Below are positions 1-9,980 of a DNA stretch of 64,000 nt, one piece after another (positions within the stretch are counted from its first letter, which is position 1; each line of letters starts with the position of its first letter). Under the pieces are notes generated by a model. The model saw only the letters and a program-made list of their open reading frames with translations, was not told the DNA's origin and did no database searches. The stretch covers positions 62,001 through 126,000 of the forward strand of contig CAMOWK010000003.1 of NCBI GenBank assembly GCA_946628415.1, given 5' to 3'. The position numbers and the translations under genes were made by a program. This DNA comes from an uncultured Lachnospiraceae bacterium. GTDB lineage: Bacteria; Bacillota; Clostridia; Lachnospirales; Lachnospiraceae.

Positions 1-30
1 ACAGAAGAAACTGCTGAAGACGCAGAATAA
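1..30 (+). CDS. 3' end of an unidentified gene (cut by window start)
   Basis: Only the last nine codons and a TAA stop are present. They read as an acidic tail (TEETAEDAE). The next gene starts 23 bases later with its own ribosome binding site, so the two are probably co-transcribed. The fragment is too short to assign a family; an acidic tail next to a CheR-type gene does not by itself prove a chemotaxis function. Confidence 0.55.
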   Translation, partial: TEETAEDAE

Positions 31-53
31 TATAATTAGACCGGAGACAAGCT

Positions 54-836
54 ATGGCATCCAATTCATCATATGAGGTATTCAAGAATGATTTTTACAA
101 GATGTCAGATCTTGACCTTAACTCATATAATGAAAAGCAGATGAAGCGCCGTATTGATGCATTTATCATACGTTCCGGTTATCCCGATTACGGAGAATTT
201 ATTAAGGGGATGAAACAGGATTTAGACCTGTTTCATTCCTTTATTTCATATTTAACTATAAATGTATCGCTTTTCTTTCGTAATCCTGAGCAGTGGAAGT
301 ATTTCGAAGATTTTATTATTCCTGATTTAAAAAAGAAAAGGAAGAATATACATATCTGGAGCGCTGCTTGCTCAAGAGGTGAGGAGCCTTATTCTATTGC
401 CATGATGATGGCAGGGAATTTTATGTCTTCAAAATATGATATACTTGCGACTGATTTTGATGATACTGTTTTGGAGTTTGCTAAAGAAGCTGTTTATAAA
501 GCTGACGATGTAAAAGCAATTCCGGAAAGATTTTATAATAAATATGTTATTGAACGTGATGATCAGTACCTTTTAAGGGGAAGTATTAAAAATAACGTTA
601 CATTTAAGAAGCATGATCTGTTATCAAAGATTTACCCGAAGGGCTTTGATTTTATTGCATGCAGGAATGTAACTATTTATTTTACTGATGAAGCCAAGGA
701 TGAAATATATTTTAAATTAAGCAGCTCTCTTAATCCCGGTGGTATTTTATTTATAGGAAGTACCGAGCAGATTAAGCATCCGGAAAAATACGGATTTAAA
801 CGGCTTCAGTCATTTTTTTATGTAAAAAATCTCTGA
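54..836 (+). CDS. CheR-type protein-glutamate O-methyltransferase
   Basis: This 260-residue protein has the CheR layout: a helical N-terminal domain (about residues 1-75) and an SAM-dependent methyltransferase domain. The glycine-rich SAM site reads WSAACSRGEEPYSIAMM near residue 102. The later ACRNVTIYF and NPGGILFIGSTEQI segments match the family's CRNVLIYF and GG-LF-GHSE motifs. CheR enzymes methylate glutamates on chemoreceptors using SAM. The ATG at 54 is preceded by GGAG at 43-46. No other chemotaxis gene is visible here, so the receptor partner is unknown. The family is secure; a true role in chemotaxis is inference. Confidence 0.85.
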   Translation: MASNSSYEVFKNDFYKMSDLDLNSYNEKQMKRRIDAFIIRSGYPDYGEFIKGMKQDLDLFHSFISYLTINVSLFFRNPEQWKYFEDFIIPDLKKKRKNIHIWSAACSRGEEPYSIAMMMAGNFMSSKYDILATDFDDTVLEFAKEAVYKADDVKAIPERFYNKYVIERDDQYLLRGSIKNNVTFKKHDLLSKIYPKGFDFIACRNVTIYFTDEAKDEIYFKLSSSLNPGGILFIGSTEQIKHPEKYGFKRLQSFFYVKNL

Positions 837-907
837 AAAATGGGGGCACAATTATTTTTCAGTAATGTTATTTCTTTTGTTAAAAAGAGATAAGAAAAAG
901 TTTTTCA

Positions 908-935
908 TTGACACACACTATTTCTATGATATAAT
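908..935 (+). promoter_or_regulatory. Sigma-A promoter of rpsU
   Basis: TTGACA at 908-913 and TATAAT at 930-935 are both perfect consensus hexamers with a 16-base spacer. The predicted transcript would begin near 942, leaving a leader of about 70 bases before rpsU. Confidence 0.85.
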
Positions 936-1010
936 AGTTGAGTGCTTATTCGCGAAGACATTTGAAAGTAAGACACATGATTCCACAACTGGAGGGAGGT
1001 TGGGTAGTAG

Positions 1011-1187
1011 ATGTCAAGCGTTGTTGTTAAAGAGAACGAGACTTTAGATTCTGCACTTCGCAGATTCAAGAGAAATTGCGCTAAGGCTGGTATACAGCAG
1101 GAAATTCGCAAGAGAGAGCATTATGAGAAGCCATCTGTAAAGCGTAAGAAAAAGTCAGAAGCTGCTAGAAAGCGCAAATTCAAATAA
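1011..1187 (+). CDS. rpsU: 30S ribosomal protein S21
   Basis: This 58-residue, very basic protein matches bacterial S21: it begins [20 protein letters not shown] and ends in a lysine/arginine-rich tail ([10 protein letters not shown]). S21 sits on the small subunit platform near the 3' end of 16S rRNA. The ATG at 1011 follows a strong GGAGGGAGG site at about 991-999. The gene stands alone between a consensus promoter and a hairpin terminator, so it appears to be a single-gene transcript. In many Firmicutes S21 lies beside a yqeY gene; none is seen here. Confidence 0.97.
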   Translation: MSSVVVKENETLDSALRRFKRNCAKAGIQQEIRKREHYEKPSVKRKKKSEAARKRKFK

Positions 1188-1196
1188 GTATATTAT

Positions 1197-1226
1197 AAGG
1201 ACCTTCTGATATGGGAGGTCCTTTTG
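1197..1226 (+). terminator. Intrinsic terminator after rpsU
   Basis: AAGGACCT at 1197-1204 pairs with AGGTCCTT at 1216-1223, and a short T-rich tail follows. It lies ten bases after the rpsU stop. Confidence 0.85.
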
Positions 1227-1291
1227 TTCTATTTTAGATTTTTCAGATTTTTTCTGATGGTATAATTCTTTGTTTGTCGAAAGGGTACAGA

Positions 1292-2269
1292 ATGGCAAGT
1301 AAGGTATATAAAACCGGAAGCTCAGAAGTTATAAGAACTCTTTTTGGAGAGTACGATACTAATATTAAAAAGATTTCAAAAGAGTTTAATATTGATTATT
1401 CAATCAGAAATGATGAATTTGTGATTTCAGGTGATGATGTGGCTTTAAATAAGGCTGCAAGATGCATAGATGATATGCTTATTTACATAGATTCAGGAAA
1501 GCTTCTAAATGAGCAGAGTGTAAACTATATGATAAGTCTTTCAAAAACAGAATCCATAGATAACATGAGTGACCTCGGAAATGATATTATATGTTATAAT
1601 ATTCAGGGCAAGCCTATTACTGCCAAAACCTTTGGGCAAAAGAAATATGTTCAGGCTATTGATGATAAGATGATCGTGTTCGGTATAGGACCTGCCGGTA
1701 CGGGTAAAACTTATCTTGCTATGGCAAAAGCTATTACAGCATTTAAGAAGAATGAAGTAAGCAGGATTATACTTACCAGACCTGCTATAGAAGCGGGAGA
1801 AAAACTCGGATTTCTTCCGGGTGATCTTCAAAGCAAGGTTGATCCGTATTTAAGACCGCTTTATGATGCGCTTCACGAAATCATGGGGGCAGAACAGTTT
1901 CAGAAGAACATGGAAAAAGGTCTGATCGAAGTTGCTCCTCTTGCATATATGAGAGGAAGGACTCTTGATAATGCATTTATAGTTCTTGATGAAGCTCAAA
2001 ATACAACTCCGGCTCAGATGAAGATGTTTCTGACACGTATTGGTTTTGGCTCAAAAGCGATAATAACAGGAGACCGCTCTCAGAAGGATCTTCCGTCAGG
2101 CGTAAAATCAGGTCTTGATAATGCACTTCGGGTTCTGAAAAACATTGAAGAGATAGGATTCTGTGAACTTACCAGTAAGGATGTAGTAAGACATCCTCTT
2201 GTCCAAAGGATAGTTGAAGCTTACGATACTTATGATAAAAAGGATAAGCCATATAAAAAACATAACTAA
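1292..2269 (+). CDS. phoH: PhoH-family ATPase
   Basis: The product (325 residues) is a PhoH-like P-loop ATPase. Walker A GPAGTGKTY lies near residues 133-141 and a Walker B-like FIVLDEAQN follows near residue 230. The N-terminal 100 residues resemble the KH-like region of bacterial PhoH proteins. Together with the YbeY gene that follows, it belongs to the conserved phoH-ybeY neighbourhood linked to RNA metabolism and ribosome maturation; the exact biochemical role of PhoH is not established. I chose ATG 1292 over an in-frame TTG at 1274 because AAAGGG at 1280-1285 lies at the right distance from 1292. The membrane HD-domain gene often found between phoH and ybeY is absent. Confidence 0.92.
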   Translation: MASKVYKTGSSEVIRTLFGEYDTNIKKISKEFNIDYSIRNDEFVISGDDVALNKAARCIDDMLIYIDSGKLLNEQSVNYMISLSKTESIDNMSDLGNDIICYNIQGKPITAKTFGQKKYVQAIDDKMIVFGIGPAGTGKTYLAMAKAITAFKKNEVSRIILTRPAIEAGEKLGFLPGDLQSKVDPYLRPLYDALHEIMGAEQFQKNMEKGLIEVAPLAYMRGRTLDNAFIVLDEAQNTTPAQMKMFLTRIGFGSKAIITGDRSQKDLPSGVKSGLDNALRVLKNIEEIGFCELTSKDVVRHPLVQRIVEAYDTYDKKDKPYKKHN

Positions 2270-2321
2270 ATGGCATATATATAAAATTTCCTTTCGTTTT
2301 TACCAGAGTATTATATGTATA

Positions 2322-2350
2322 TTGAAACAGTCGGACGGATATTGTATAAT
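2322..2350 (+). promoter_or_regulatory. Promoter upstream of ybeY
   Basis: TTGAAA at 2322-2327 and TATAAT at 2345-2350 are 17 bases apart. The start codon of ybeY lies only 15 bases after the -10 box, so the leader would be very short. No terminator separates phoH from this site, so ybeY may be read from both promoters. Confidence 0.65.
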
Positions 2351-2364
2351 CGTGAGGGTTTAAG

Positions 2365-2871
2365 ATGACTATATACACATCTGTTGAAACAGAAAAAACA
2401 GTTCCACCGGAATATATAGAGATATCAAAGGATGTTGCAAATTTTGCGGTTTCATACCTTGATTGTCCGTATGAGTGTGAGCTTGAGATAATCTTTACCG
2501 ATAATGAAGGTATTAAAGAAATGAACAAGGCATACCGTAATATGGATAAGCCGACGGATGTTCTTTCATTTCCTATGCAGGAATATGAAAAGCCGCTTGA
2601 TTTTTCAATTGCAGAAGCAAATATAAACGATTCATTTAACGCTGAAACAGGAGAACTTCTGCTCGGAGATATAGTTATTTCTGTGGATAAGGTTTTGTCA
2701 CAGGCAGAGGAGTATGGTCACAGTGATAAAAGGGAAGTTGCATTTCTGACGGCTCACAGTATGCTTCATCTGTTTGGTTATGACCACGAAACAGAAGATG
2801 AGAGAGAAGAAATGGAAAAACTTCAGGAGAAGATTCTAAACGAGAAAGGATATACGAGAGATTATGAGTAA
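2365..2871 (+). CDS. ybeY: Endoribonuclease YbeY (rRNA maturation factor)
   Basis: This 168-residue protein carries the UPF0054 zinc site as HSMLHLFGYDHETEDE near the C-terminus; the three histidines bind the metal. YbeY takes part in 16S rRNA 3'-end maturation and ribosome quality control in the cytoplasm. Another family segment, MNKAYRNMDKPTDVLSFP, is intact near residues 52-70. The ATG at 2365 has GAGGGT just upstream. Its last codons overlap the next gene by eight bases, which suggests translational coupling. Confidence 0.95.
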   Translation: MTIYTSVETEKTVPPEYIEISKDVANFAVSYLDCPYECELEIIFTDNEGIKEMNKAYRNMDKPTDVLSFPMQEYEKPLDFSIAEANINDSFNAETGELLLGDIVISVDKVLSQAEEYGHSDKREVAFLTAHSMLHLFGYDHETEDEREEMEKLQEKILNEKGYTRDYE

Positions 2872-3976
2872 GAAAAAGTTTTTAGCTGTAACACTGAGTA
2901 TGTGTATGGCGATCACAGCATTATCCGGTTGTGGTAAGAAGGAAGAAGTTACTGAAGCTCAGGGTATTACCGATATCGTATATGATATTAATACAAACTC
3001 TGATGCAATGATGGAAGAGGGAGATGAGGATGCTGTCATCATGAAGGATGGCAAGCTTCAGCATGATCTTACAGGCGAGTGGATACTTCCGGAAGAAAAT
3101 GACAAGAGATACATCGCAGTAATGGTCAATAACATCAAAGCAGCTATGCCTCAGTCAGGAATTGAGAATGCTGATGTTGTTTACGAAATGCTTGAGGAAG
3201 GTGGTATCACAAGACTTCTCTGTCTTTTCTCAGAGTATGAGGATATAAAGGAACTTGGACCTATTAGAAGTACAAGAGATTATTATCAGATAAAGGCTCT
3301 TGAGTATAATGCAATTCTTACTCACTGGGGCGCTTCTGTTTACGCTGAACAGTATTGGGAAGGACATCCTGATACAAATCACGTTGACCTGAATGGAAAG
3401 GACAACCGTTCTGCATACAGAAAATCCAGACCCGGTTATGCGATTGAACACACAGGATTCACAAATGGTGAACTTATCGCGAAATCCATAGAAGCTGACG
3501 GATACTCAACAACAAAGGAAAGCAGCTACACAAGAATGTTTAATTTCAACACTGAAGAAACAGAACTTTCTGATGGCCAGCCTGCTACTAAGATTCAAAC
3601 AAACTACAGTGGAAGCAGAAAACCTTGGTTTGAATATGATGCGGAATCAGGACTTTACAAGAGATTTCAGTATGATGCACCTCAGATTGATGAAGCAACA
3701 GGTAACCAGCTTGCTTTCAAAAATATCATCATTCAGTTTGCACCTCATACATCACGTGATGATGGAGCGGGCAGTATTGATATCGACTTTTCCGGTTCAG
3801 GTGAAGGTTTCTATGCTACAGACGGAAAGATCATTCCTATCAGATGGGAGAAAAATGAAAAATTTGGTGTGACTAAATTTCGCACAGCTGATGGTGAAAA
3901 ATTAAAACTTAATCCTGGTAAGACATGGGTTACAGTATTCCCTGATACACAGGTTAGTGATATCGTTTATGAGTAG
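2864..3976 (+). CDS. DUF3048 (YerB-like) lipoprotein
   Basis: The 370-residue product starts with a lipoprotein signal (basic MSKKK, a hydrophobic stretch, then the lipobox LSGC with Cys22), so it should be anchored to the outer face of the membrane. The mature part matches DUF3048/YerB proteins: RYIAVMVNNIKAAMPQSG, the MLEEGGITRLLCLF segment and a DYYQIKAL block. The molecular role of this family is not well defined. It overlaps the end of ybeY by eight bases and is followed after six bases by a flavoprotein gene. Confidence 0.85.
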   Translation: MSKKKFLAVTLSMCMAITALSGCGKKEEVTEAQGITDIVYDINTNSDAMMEEGDEDAVIMKDGKLQHDLTGEWILPEENDKRYIAVMVNNIKAAMPQSGIENADVVYEMLEEGGITRLLCLFSEYEDIKELGPIRSTRDYYQIKALEYNAILTHWGASVYAEQYWEGHPDTNHVDLNGKDNRSAYRKSRPGYAIEHTGFTNGELIAKSIEADGYSTTKESSYTRMFNFNTEETELSDGQPATKIQTNYSGSRKPWFEYDAESGLYKRFQYDAPQIDEATGNQLAFKNIIIQFAPHTSRDDGAGSIDIDFSGSGEGFYATDGKIIPIRWEKNEKFGVTKFRTADGEKLKLNPGKTWVTVFPDTQVSDIVYE

Positions 3977-3982
3977 AAGATT

Positions 3983-5194
3983 ATGTCTGTATATGATGTA
4001 TGTATTATAGGTGCCGGCGCATCCGGTCTGGTTGCCGGAATTGAGACCGGAAAGCGCGGCCTTAGTACAATAATTATTGATAAAAATAAAAAAAGCGGGA
4101 AAAAGCTATACGCTACAGGGAACGGCAGGTGCAATATTGCAAATGCCGTTCTTCGTGCGGATAGCTATTTTTTTAATGAAGCTGTTTCCTCAGTTATATC
4201 AGAGGATACGGCAGAAATGCTGCGTAATTATTTTTTGGAACTGGGCGTTCCATTTACAGAAAGAAACGGGTATTTTTATCCTGCCTCAAACCAGGCGTCA
4301 ACAGTTGTATGGGCTCTTAAGGATGCTGCTAAATCATACGGAGCAGAAATAATTGAGGGCACGGAAGCTCTGGATATAAAGACTGAAAATTATAAATCGG
4401 ATGAGTCAGGTGATGAGAGAAATGTATATGAGATACTGACTGATAATGGAGTAATCAGAGCAAACGCTATTATTCTTGCGATGGGAAGCCCTGCCGCTAA
4501 ATCATCAGGTGGTACTGATGAAATGATTCTTTATAAAATATATGACAGCCTTGGGCTTAAGTATGAGAAGTATAGACCTGTGCTTTCCCCTCTTAAAGCA
4601 GATGTACCTCAGGAGTTAAACGGAGTTCGTACACCAGTCCGTATCAAAGAATATGATGAGTATGGTGAGCTTCAGCTTCTTACCGGAATTCTTTCGGGAA
4701 TAGTTATCTTTAATGTTTCCTACTACGTAAAGGAGGAGACTTTTATAACGCTTGATCTGATTCCCGATTTTAGCATAGAGAATATAGTTGAAAGCATTAA
4801 AGCCGCGGAGAATGCTCTTTTCAGGCGTTCTGATACGGCAATACTTAACGGCTACGTAAATGACAAGCTAGCCACATATTTCAGTAAAAAGATTTCTCCT
4901 TACATAAGTCCTGATGAACGCTTTCACAATTTAATCAGTATTTTTAAAATGCTGAAGGATTATAAAGTAAATGTAAGTCCGATGAATGATTATGAAAGAT
5001 CGCAGAGTGCCGCAGGTGGGATATTACCCGATATGATAAATCTTTCTACTATGCTGATAAGGGATAATGAAAGTGAAACGTCCGGAATTGCTGTATGCGG
5101 AGAAACTGTAAATATTACCGGTAAATGCGGCGGATATAATCTTATGTGGGCTTTTGCATCAGGCATAAAAGCCGGGAAAGGTATACTTAAATGA
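3983..5194 (+). CDS. HI0933/BaiN-family FAD-dependent oxidoreductase
   Basis: This 403-residue protein begins with a dinucleotide-binding Rossmann motif (CIIGAGASGLVAGIE, residues 8-22). GKKLYATGNGRCN follows near residue 41, typical of the HI0933 flavoprotein family. The C-terminus has AVCGETVNITGKCGGYNLMW, another family hallmark (GE-ld--G-cGGYNLq-A). Substrates of most members are unknown, although family names mention aminoacetone oxidase and bile-acid enzymes. The stop overlaps the start of the next flavoprotein by four bases (ATGA), so the two should be translated together. Confidence 0.85.
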   Translation: MSVYDVCIIGAGASGLVAGIETGKRGLSTIIIDKNKKSGKKLYATGNGRCNIANAVLRADSYFFNEAVSSVISEDTAEMLRNYFLELGVPFTERNGYFYPASNQASTVVWALKDAAKSYGAEIIEGTEALDIKTENYKSDESGDERNVYEILTDNGVIRANAIILAMGSPAAKSSGGTDEMILYKIYDSLGLKYEKYRPVLSPLKADVPQELNGVRTPVRIKEYDEYGELQLLTGILSGIVIFNVSYYVKEETFITLDLIPDFSIENIVESIKAAENALFRRSDTAILNGYVNDKLATYFSKKISPYISPDERFHNLISIFKMLKDYKVNVSPMNDYERSQSAAGGILPDMINLSTMLIRDNESETSGIAVCGETVNITGKCGGYNLMWAFASGIKAGKGILK

Positions 5195-6939
5195 TTAGGA
5201 TCAGCAATATAAATGTGCCTATAAATTTTGATATAAAAATGCTGAGAGAAAAGGCTGCTAAAATACTTAAGACTCATGATATAGACAAGGTTGAAATAGC
5301 AAAAAGGTCTCTTGATTCGAGAAAAAAGAAAGAGATTCATTATGTGATAAGTTTAAATGTATCGCTTAAAAAAGGTGTTTCCGAAGAAAAAATCATATCT
5401 TTATCCAAAGATAAAAGAGTCAGTGTTATAAATGAAATAAGGTATGTATTTCCGTATAGTGTGAAGGGTAACGAGCTTAAATACAGACCTGTTATAGTTG
5501 GTGCCGGACCTGCCGGGTATTTTGCGGCATTAAAACTTTCTCTTGCCGGAGCAAGACCAATTGTTATTGAAAGAGGCATGGATGTAGAAACAAGAAAAAA
5601 AGATGTGGAAGCTTTTTGGGATGGCGGAAAGCTTAGCCCTGACAGCAATGTATCTTTTGGTGAAGGCGGAGCAGGGACATTTTCCGATGGCAAATTAAGT
5701 ACCGGGAATAAAGACAAAGATGGAATGATAAAAGACGTGCTTCATACATTTTATGAGATGGGCGCAGATGTATCTGTCACTTATGATTCAAAGCCTCATA
5801 TCGGGACAGACCGTCTTATGACAGTTATGAAGAATATGAGAAAAGCTGTAAAAGATAACGGCGGAGATATATTCTTTGGCTGTACACTTGAAAAAATCCT
5901 TTTGCCCGAAAGTGAAAATGATGCCAGTGGCGAAAATAGAAAAAAATACAGCCTGATCATTAATGCAGGCTTAAAGAGGATAAAGGACGGAGAGAAAAAC
6001 ATTGATACACCTCTTCCGGAGAATTTATTCAGGCGGCTTGATGAAGAAAGATACGAGCTTATTACAGACTCACTGATTTTAGCAATAGGTCACAGTGCAA
6101 GAGATACATTTTATATGCTTCATGATATAGGAACTTCTATGGAGAGAAAGCCTTTTGCCATGGGGCTTCGTATTGAGCATAAAGCCATTGATATTAACAG
6201 AGCTCAGTACGGTGATGACTATGATAATAAGCTTCCTTCTGCCGATTACAAACTGACCTACCATGCCACAAACGGCAGAAATGTATTTTCATTCTGTATG
6301 TGTCCGGGTGGATATGTGGTTAACTCTTCGACAGAAGAGGGTGGAATGGTTGTAAACGGAATGAGCTACAGCGGACGTAATGCGGAAAACTCGAACAGTG
6401 CTATAGTTGTAAGCGTTATGCCGGAGGATTTCGATGATTATGATGAGAAATCCGAAGATGGATTAAAAAAGGTGCCGTATGAACTGGCAGGGATTGAGTT
6501 TCAGCGTACACTTGAAAGAAGGTTTTTCACAGCAGGACAGGGAAATATTCCGGTTCAGAGATACGGGGATTTTAAACTGGGTGTAAAAACAGAAAAGCTT
6601 GGGAGAATAAAGCCTCTTACAAAGGGAAGATACACACTTTCTGAATTAAAAAACTGTTTACCTCCTTACATAGGAAATGCTATAATAGAAGGAGTTGATT
6701 TTTTCGCAGAAAGACTCAGGTCATTTAATGATGATGACGCAGTTCTGTCAGGGATTGAAAGCAGGACTTCAAGCCCTGTAAGGATAGTCCGGGATGAGAG
6801 ATTTATGTCATCACTGGAAGGTGTATTTCCATGTGGTGAAGGTGCCGGATATGCCGGAGGAATCACATCAGCTTCCGTAGACGGTATCAGATGTGCTGAG
6901 GCACTGATGAGATATCTCTCCGGAAATAAAGAATTATAA
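5191..6939 (+). CDS. Uncharacterised FAD-dependent dehydrogenase (COG2509 type)
   Basis: The product has 582 residues. An N-terminal part of about 95 residues without a known motif precedes an FAD site, PVIVGAGPAGYFAALKL. SNVSFGEGGAGTFSDGKL and AIGHSARDTFYMLH follow, and GEGAGYAGGITSASVDGIR lies near the C-terminus. All are typical of the COG2509 dehydrogenases. Their substrate is not established. The ATG at 5191 overlaps the stop of the upstream HI0933-like gene, so the two flavoproteins form a coupled pair. proB starts 21 bases downstream. Confidence 0.85.
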   Translation: MIRISNINVPINFDIKMLREKAAKILKTHDIDKVEIAKRSLDSRKKKEIHYVISLNVSLKKGVSEEKIISLSKDKRVSVINEIRYVFPYSVKGNELKYRPVIVGAGPAGYFAALKLSLAGARPIVIERGMDVETRKKDVEAFWDGGKLSPDSNVSFGEGGAGTFSDGKLSTGNKDKDGMIKDVLHTFYEMGADVSVTYDSKPHIGTDRLMTVMKNMRKAVKDNGGDIFFGCTLEKILLPESENDASGENRKKYSLIINAGLKRIKDGEKNIDTPLPENLFRRLDEERYELITDSLILAIGHSARDTFYMLHDIGTSMERKPFAMGLRIEHKAIDINRAQYGDDYDNKLPSADYKLTYHATNGRNVFSFCMCPGGYVVNSSTEEGGMVVNGMSYSGRNAENSNSAIVVSVMPEDFDDYDEKSEDGLKKVPYELAGIEFQRTLERRFFTAGQGNIPVQRYGDFKLGVKTEKLGRIKPLTKGRYTLSELKNCLPPYIGNAIIEGVDFFAERLRSFNDDDAVLSGIESRTSSPVRIVRDERFMSSLEGVFPCGEGAGYAGGITSASVDGIRCAEALMRYLSGNKEL

Positions 6940-6960
6940 AAGGTATATCGGGAAAGAATA

Positions 6961-7824
6961 ATGACAAATCTGGATTATAGAAAAACACTTAAAGACAAAA
7001 AAAGGATAGTTGTGAAGATCGGTTCTTCTTCACTCATCCATAAGGAGACGGGAGAGATTGATTTCCTTAAAGTGGAAAAACTTGTAAGAATACTTAGTGA
7101 CCTCAAGAATCAGGACAAGGATGTTGTTCTTGTATCTTCAGGCTCAATCACAGTTGGATGTAAGGCTCTTGGACTTAAAAAGAGACCGGAACTTCTTCCC
7201 ATGAAGCAGGCGTGTGCTGCTCTGGGTCAGGGACAGCTTATGATGATATATCAGAAGCTTTTTCTGGAGTACAATCATCTTTCGGCACAGGTTCTTCTTA
7301 CATTTGATGTAATAACATCTCCCGAAAGAAGAATAAATGCCGAGAATACTTTAAAGCAGCTTCTTGACCTTGATATTATTCCTGTAGTAAATGAAAATGA
7401 TACGGTTGCTACAGATGAGATTGATTTTGGTGACAATGACACGCTTTCTGCAATTGTATCAACTCTGATAAATGCAGATCTGCTTATTCTTATTACTGAT
7501 ATTGACGGATTCTATACAGATGATCCTCATACAAATCCTGATGCCGTAAGACTTTCAGTGATAGAAAAGATTGATGATAACCTTAAGAATATGGCAAAGG
7601 GCAGCAGAACCGCATATGGTACGGGAGGAATGTCTACTAAGATTTCAGCGGCAAGGATAGTAACAAAAACCGGAGCTGATATGGTCATTATAGATTCGTC
7701 AGACCTTAATAATATTCCAAGAATAATTGACGGAAAAGATCTTGGCACACTTTTCATCAGCAACCCGAACAGTGATATAGACATTACAGACTATATTGTA
7801 AATAAAAAGTATATGAATAAATAG
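6961..7824 (+). CDS. proB: Glutamate 5-kinase
   Basis: This 287-residue protein phosphorylates glutamate to gamma-glutamyl phosphate, the first step of proline synthesis. It has the amino-acid kinase fold: VVKIGSSSL near residue 18, [33 protein letters not shown] and the [10 protein letters not shown] segment. It lacks the C-terminal PUA domain of longer ProB proteins, which is common in Clostridia. It is followed after 14 bases by proA, the next enzyme in the pathway. No proC is visible in the window. Confidence 0.96.
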   Translation: MTNLDYRKTLKDKKRIVVKIGSSSLIHKETGEIDFLKVEKLVRILSDLKNQDKDVVLVSSGSITVGCKALGLKKRPELLPMKQACAALGQGQLMMIYQKLFLEYNHLSAQVLLTFDVITSPERRINAENTLKQLLDLDIIPVVNENDTVATDEIDFGDNDTLSAIVSTLINADLLILITDIDGFYTDDPHTNPDAVRLSVIEKIDDNLKNMAKGSRTAYGTGGMSTKISAARIVTKTGADMVIIDSSDLNNIPRIIDGKDLGTLFISNPNSDIDITDYIVNKKYMNK

Positions 7825-7838
7825 TTAAGGAGAGTACG

Positions 7839-9086
7839 ATGTATAATCTTTCAGAAATACTCGGAAAGGCAAAGGCTGCCAAGCCTGTTCTTGCAAAACT
7901 CGGAACAGATGCCAAAAATGAAGCGCTTCTACTTGTTGCCGATGAATTAAAGAAGTCTCATGATGAAATAATAAAAGCAAATAAGGTTGATCTTTTGAAT
8001 GCTGAAGCAAACGGCATGTCGCCGGCACTTATTGACAGGCTTAAGCTCACGGAAGAAAGAATCGAGGGGATTGCCGAAGGCGTAAGACAGGTTGCGGCTC
8101 TTCCGGATCCGATCGGTGAAGTGCTTTCAATGTGGAAGAGACCTAACGGACTTACTATAGGTGAAAAAAGAGTTCCCATGGGTGTTATTGCGATAATCTA
8201 TGAGTCAAGACCGAATGTTACGGTGGATTCATTTGCTCTTACATTTAAGGCGGGTAACGCTGTCATACTTAGGGGCGGAAGTGACTGTATCAATTCCAAT
8301 ATAGCACTTGTAAGTGTTATAAAAAGAGCCCTCTCTGAAAAAGGAATTACCGAAGATGCTGTAAGTCTTGTCGAGGATACGGACAGAAAGTATGCCGAGG
8401 AACTTATGAAAGCAAACGGCTTTGTTGACCTTCTTATACCAAGAGGCGGAGCAGGTCTTATAAGCAGTGTGGTTATGAATGCCACAGTTCCTGTAATAGA
8501 AACCGGTACAGGTAATTGTCATATCTATGTTGATAAGTCGGCTGATATAAATATGGCAGTAAGAATCATAAGAAATGCAAAGCTTCAGAGACTTGGCGTT
8601 TGTAACGCGTGTGAATCTCTTGTCATTCATAGGGATATAGCGGATCTTGCCATTCCTCTTATAGCTTCAGATCTTGCAAGTGATGAGGTTGAGATAAGAG
8701 GTGATGAGGCAAGCTGTGAAATTTCAAACATTGTGACGCCTGCAAGCGAAGAGGATTACGGCACGGAATATCTTGCCAAGATCATATCCGCAAAGGTTGT
8801 TGATGATATAGATGAGGCTATAGCTCATATTAACAAATATTCAACAGGCCATTCCGAGTCGATAATAACAAATGATTATGAATCCGCTCAGAAGTTCCTT
8901 GATGAAATAGATTCAGCCTGTGTATATGTAAATGCATCAACAAGATTTACTGACGGGTTCATGTTTGGATTTGGCGCGGAGATAGGTATATCCACTCAGA
9001 AGCTGCATGCGAGAGGACCTATGGGGCTTAAAGCGCTTACATCCACCAAATACATTATCTACGGAAACGGACAGATTCGTGACTGA
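7839..9086 (+). CDS. proA: Gamma-glutamyl phosphate reductase
   Basis: This 415-residue member of the aldehyde dehydrogenase superfamily reduces gamma-glutamyl phosphate to glutamate semialdehyde with NADPH. Family segments are clear: [42 protein letters not shown], and [11 protein letters not shown] carrying the catalytic cysteine. The C-terminal [20 protein letters not shown] is diagnostic. The ATG at 7839 follows AAGGAG. It forms an operon with proB. Confidence 0.97.
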   Translation: MYNLSEILGKAKAAKPVLAKLGTDAKNEALLLVADELKKSHDEIIKANKVDLLNAEANGMSPALIDRLKLTEERIEGIAEGVRQVAALPDPIGEVLSMWKRPNGLTIGEKRVPMGVIAIIYESRPNVTVDSFALTFKAGNAVILRGGSDCINSNIALVSVIKRALSEKGITEDAVSLVEDTDRKYAEELMKANGFVDLLIPRGGAGLISSVVMNATVPVIETGTGNCHIYVDKSADINMAVRIIRNAKLQRLGVCNACESLVIHRDIADLAIPLIASDLASDEVEIRGDEASCEISNIVTPASEEDYGTEYLAKIISAKVVDDIDEAIAHINKYSTGHSESIITNDYESAQKFLDEIDSACVYVNASTRFTDGFMFGFGAEIGISTQKLHARGPMGLKALTSTKYIIYGNGQIRD

Positions 9087-9153
9087 TACGATTCTTTGGG
9101 GATTTCGTGATAGAACATAGCATTATTTCTTTTATAGACAGTGAGGATGATTA

Positions 9154-9978
9154 ATGAATACAAATGAAACAAAATTTACAGGTTCAAGAGATTATGTTGC
9201 ATCAGAGGATCTGATGAAGGCTGTTGATGTGGCAATGGCTCTTGAAAAACCTCTTCTTATAAAGGGAGAACCAGGAACAGGAAAGACCATGCTTGCCGAG
9301 GCAATAAGTGAAAGCCTTGGAAAGAAGCTCATTATATGGAATATTAAGTCAACGACCAAAGCGAAGGACGGGCTTTATGTTTATGATACTGTTCAGAGAC
9401 TTTATGACAGCCAGTTCGGTGTGGAAGGTGTTGATGATATAGCGAAGTATATCAAGCTCGGAAAACTTGGTGAGGCATTTAAGAGTGATGAGCAGGTTGT
9501 GCTTCTTATTGATGAGATAGATAAGGCTGATCTTGAATTTCCGAATGACCTTCTTTGGGAACTGGACAGGATGGAGTTCTATATTCATGAAACAAATGAG
9601 ACTGTAAAGGCTAAGACAAGACCTATTGTAATCATTACTTCCAATGCGGAGAAGGAACTTCCTGATGCTTTCCTCAGAAGATGTATATTCCATTACATTG
9701 CATTCCCTGAACCGGAAGAAATGAAAGAAATAGTTGATGTGCATTTTGAGAATCTTGATGAAAATCTTCTCAAGTATGCCATGGATACATTTTACTGGAT
9801 CAGAAGCATTAAAGGTATACGTAAGAAGCCGAGTACAAGTGAACTGATTGACTGGCTTCAGGCTCTTATTAAGGGGGCTGAGGAACCTGAAACTATAAAG
9901 AAACTTCTTCCGTATCTTGGAGTACTTGTTAAGAAGGATGAAGATATAGAGGTTATTAAGAAAGAGAGAACATTCTAG
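9154..9978 (+). CDS. MoxR-family AAA+ ATPase
   Basis: The 274-residue product has a single AAA+ module: Walker A IKGEPGTGKTMLAEA near residue 37, Walker B VVLLIDEIDKAD near residue 115, sensor 1 PIVIITSNAEKELPDAFLRR, and a lid domain after residue 200. MoxR ATPases act as chaperones that mature or remodel partner proteins and usually pair with VWA-domain proteins. Here the next gene, two bases away, is such a protein. Flanking genes do not reveal the target. Confidence 0.9.
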   Translation: MNTNETKFTGSRDYVASEDLMKAVDVAMALEKPLLIKGEPGTGKTMLAEAISESLGKKLIIWNIKSTTKAKDGLYVYDTVQRLYDSQFGVEGVDDIAKYIKLGKLGEAFKSDEQVVLLIDEIDKADLEFPNDLLWELDRMEFYIHETNETVKAKTRPIVIITSNAEKELPDAFLRRCIFHYIAFPEPEEMKEIVDVHFENLDENLLKYAMDTFYWIRSIKGIRKKPSTSELIDWLQALIKGAEEPETIKKLLPYLGVLVKKDEDIEVIKKERTF

Positions 9979-9980
9979 AA

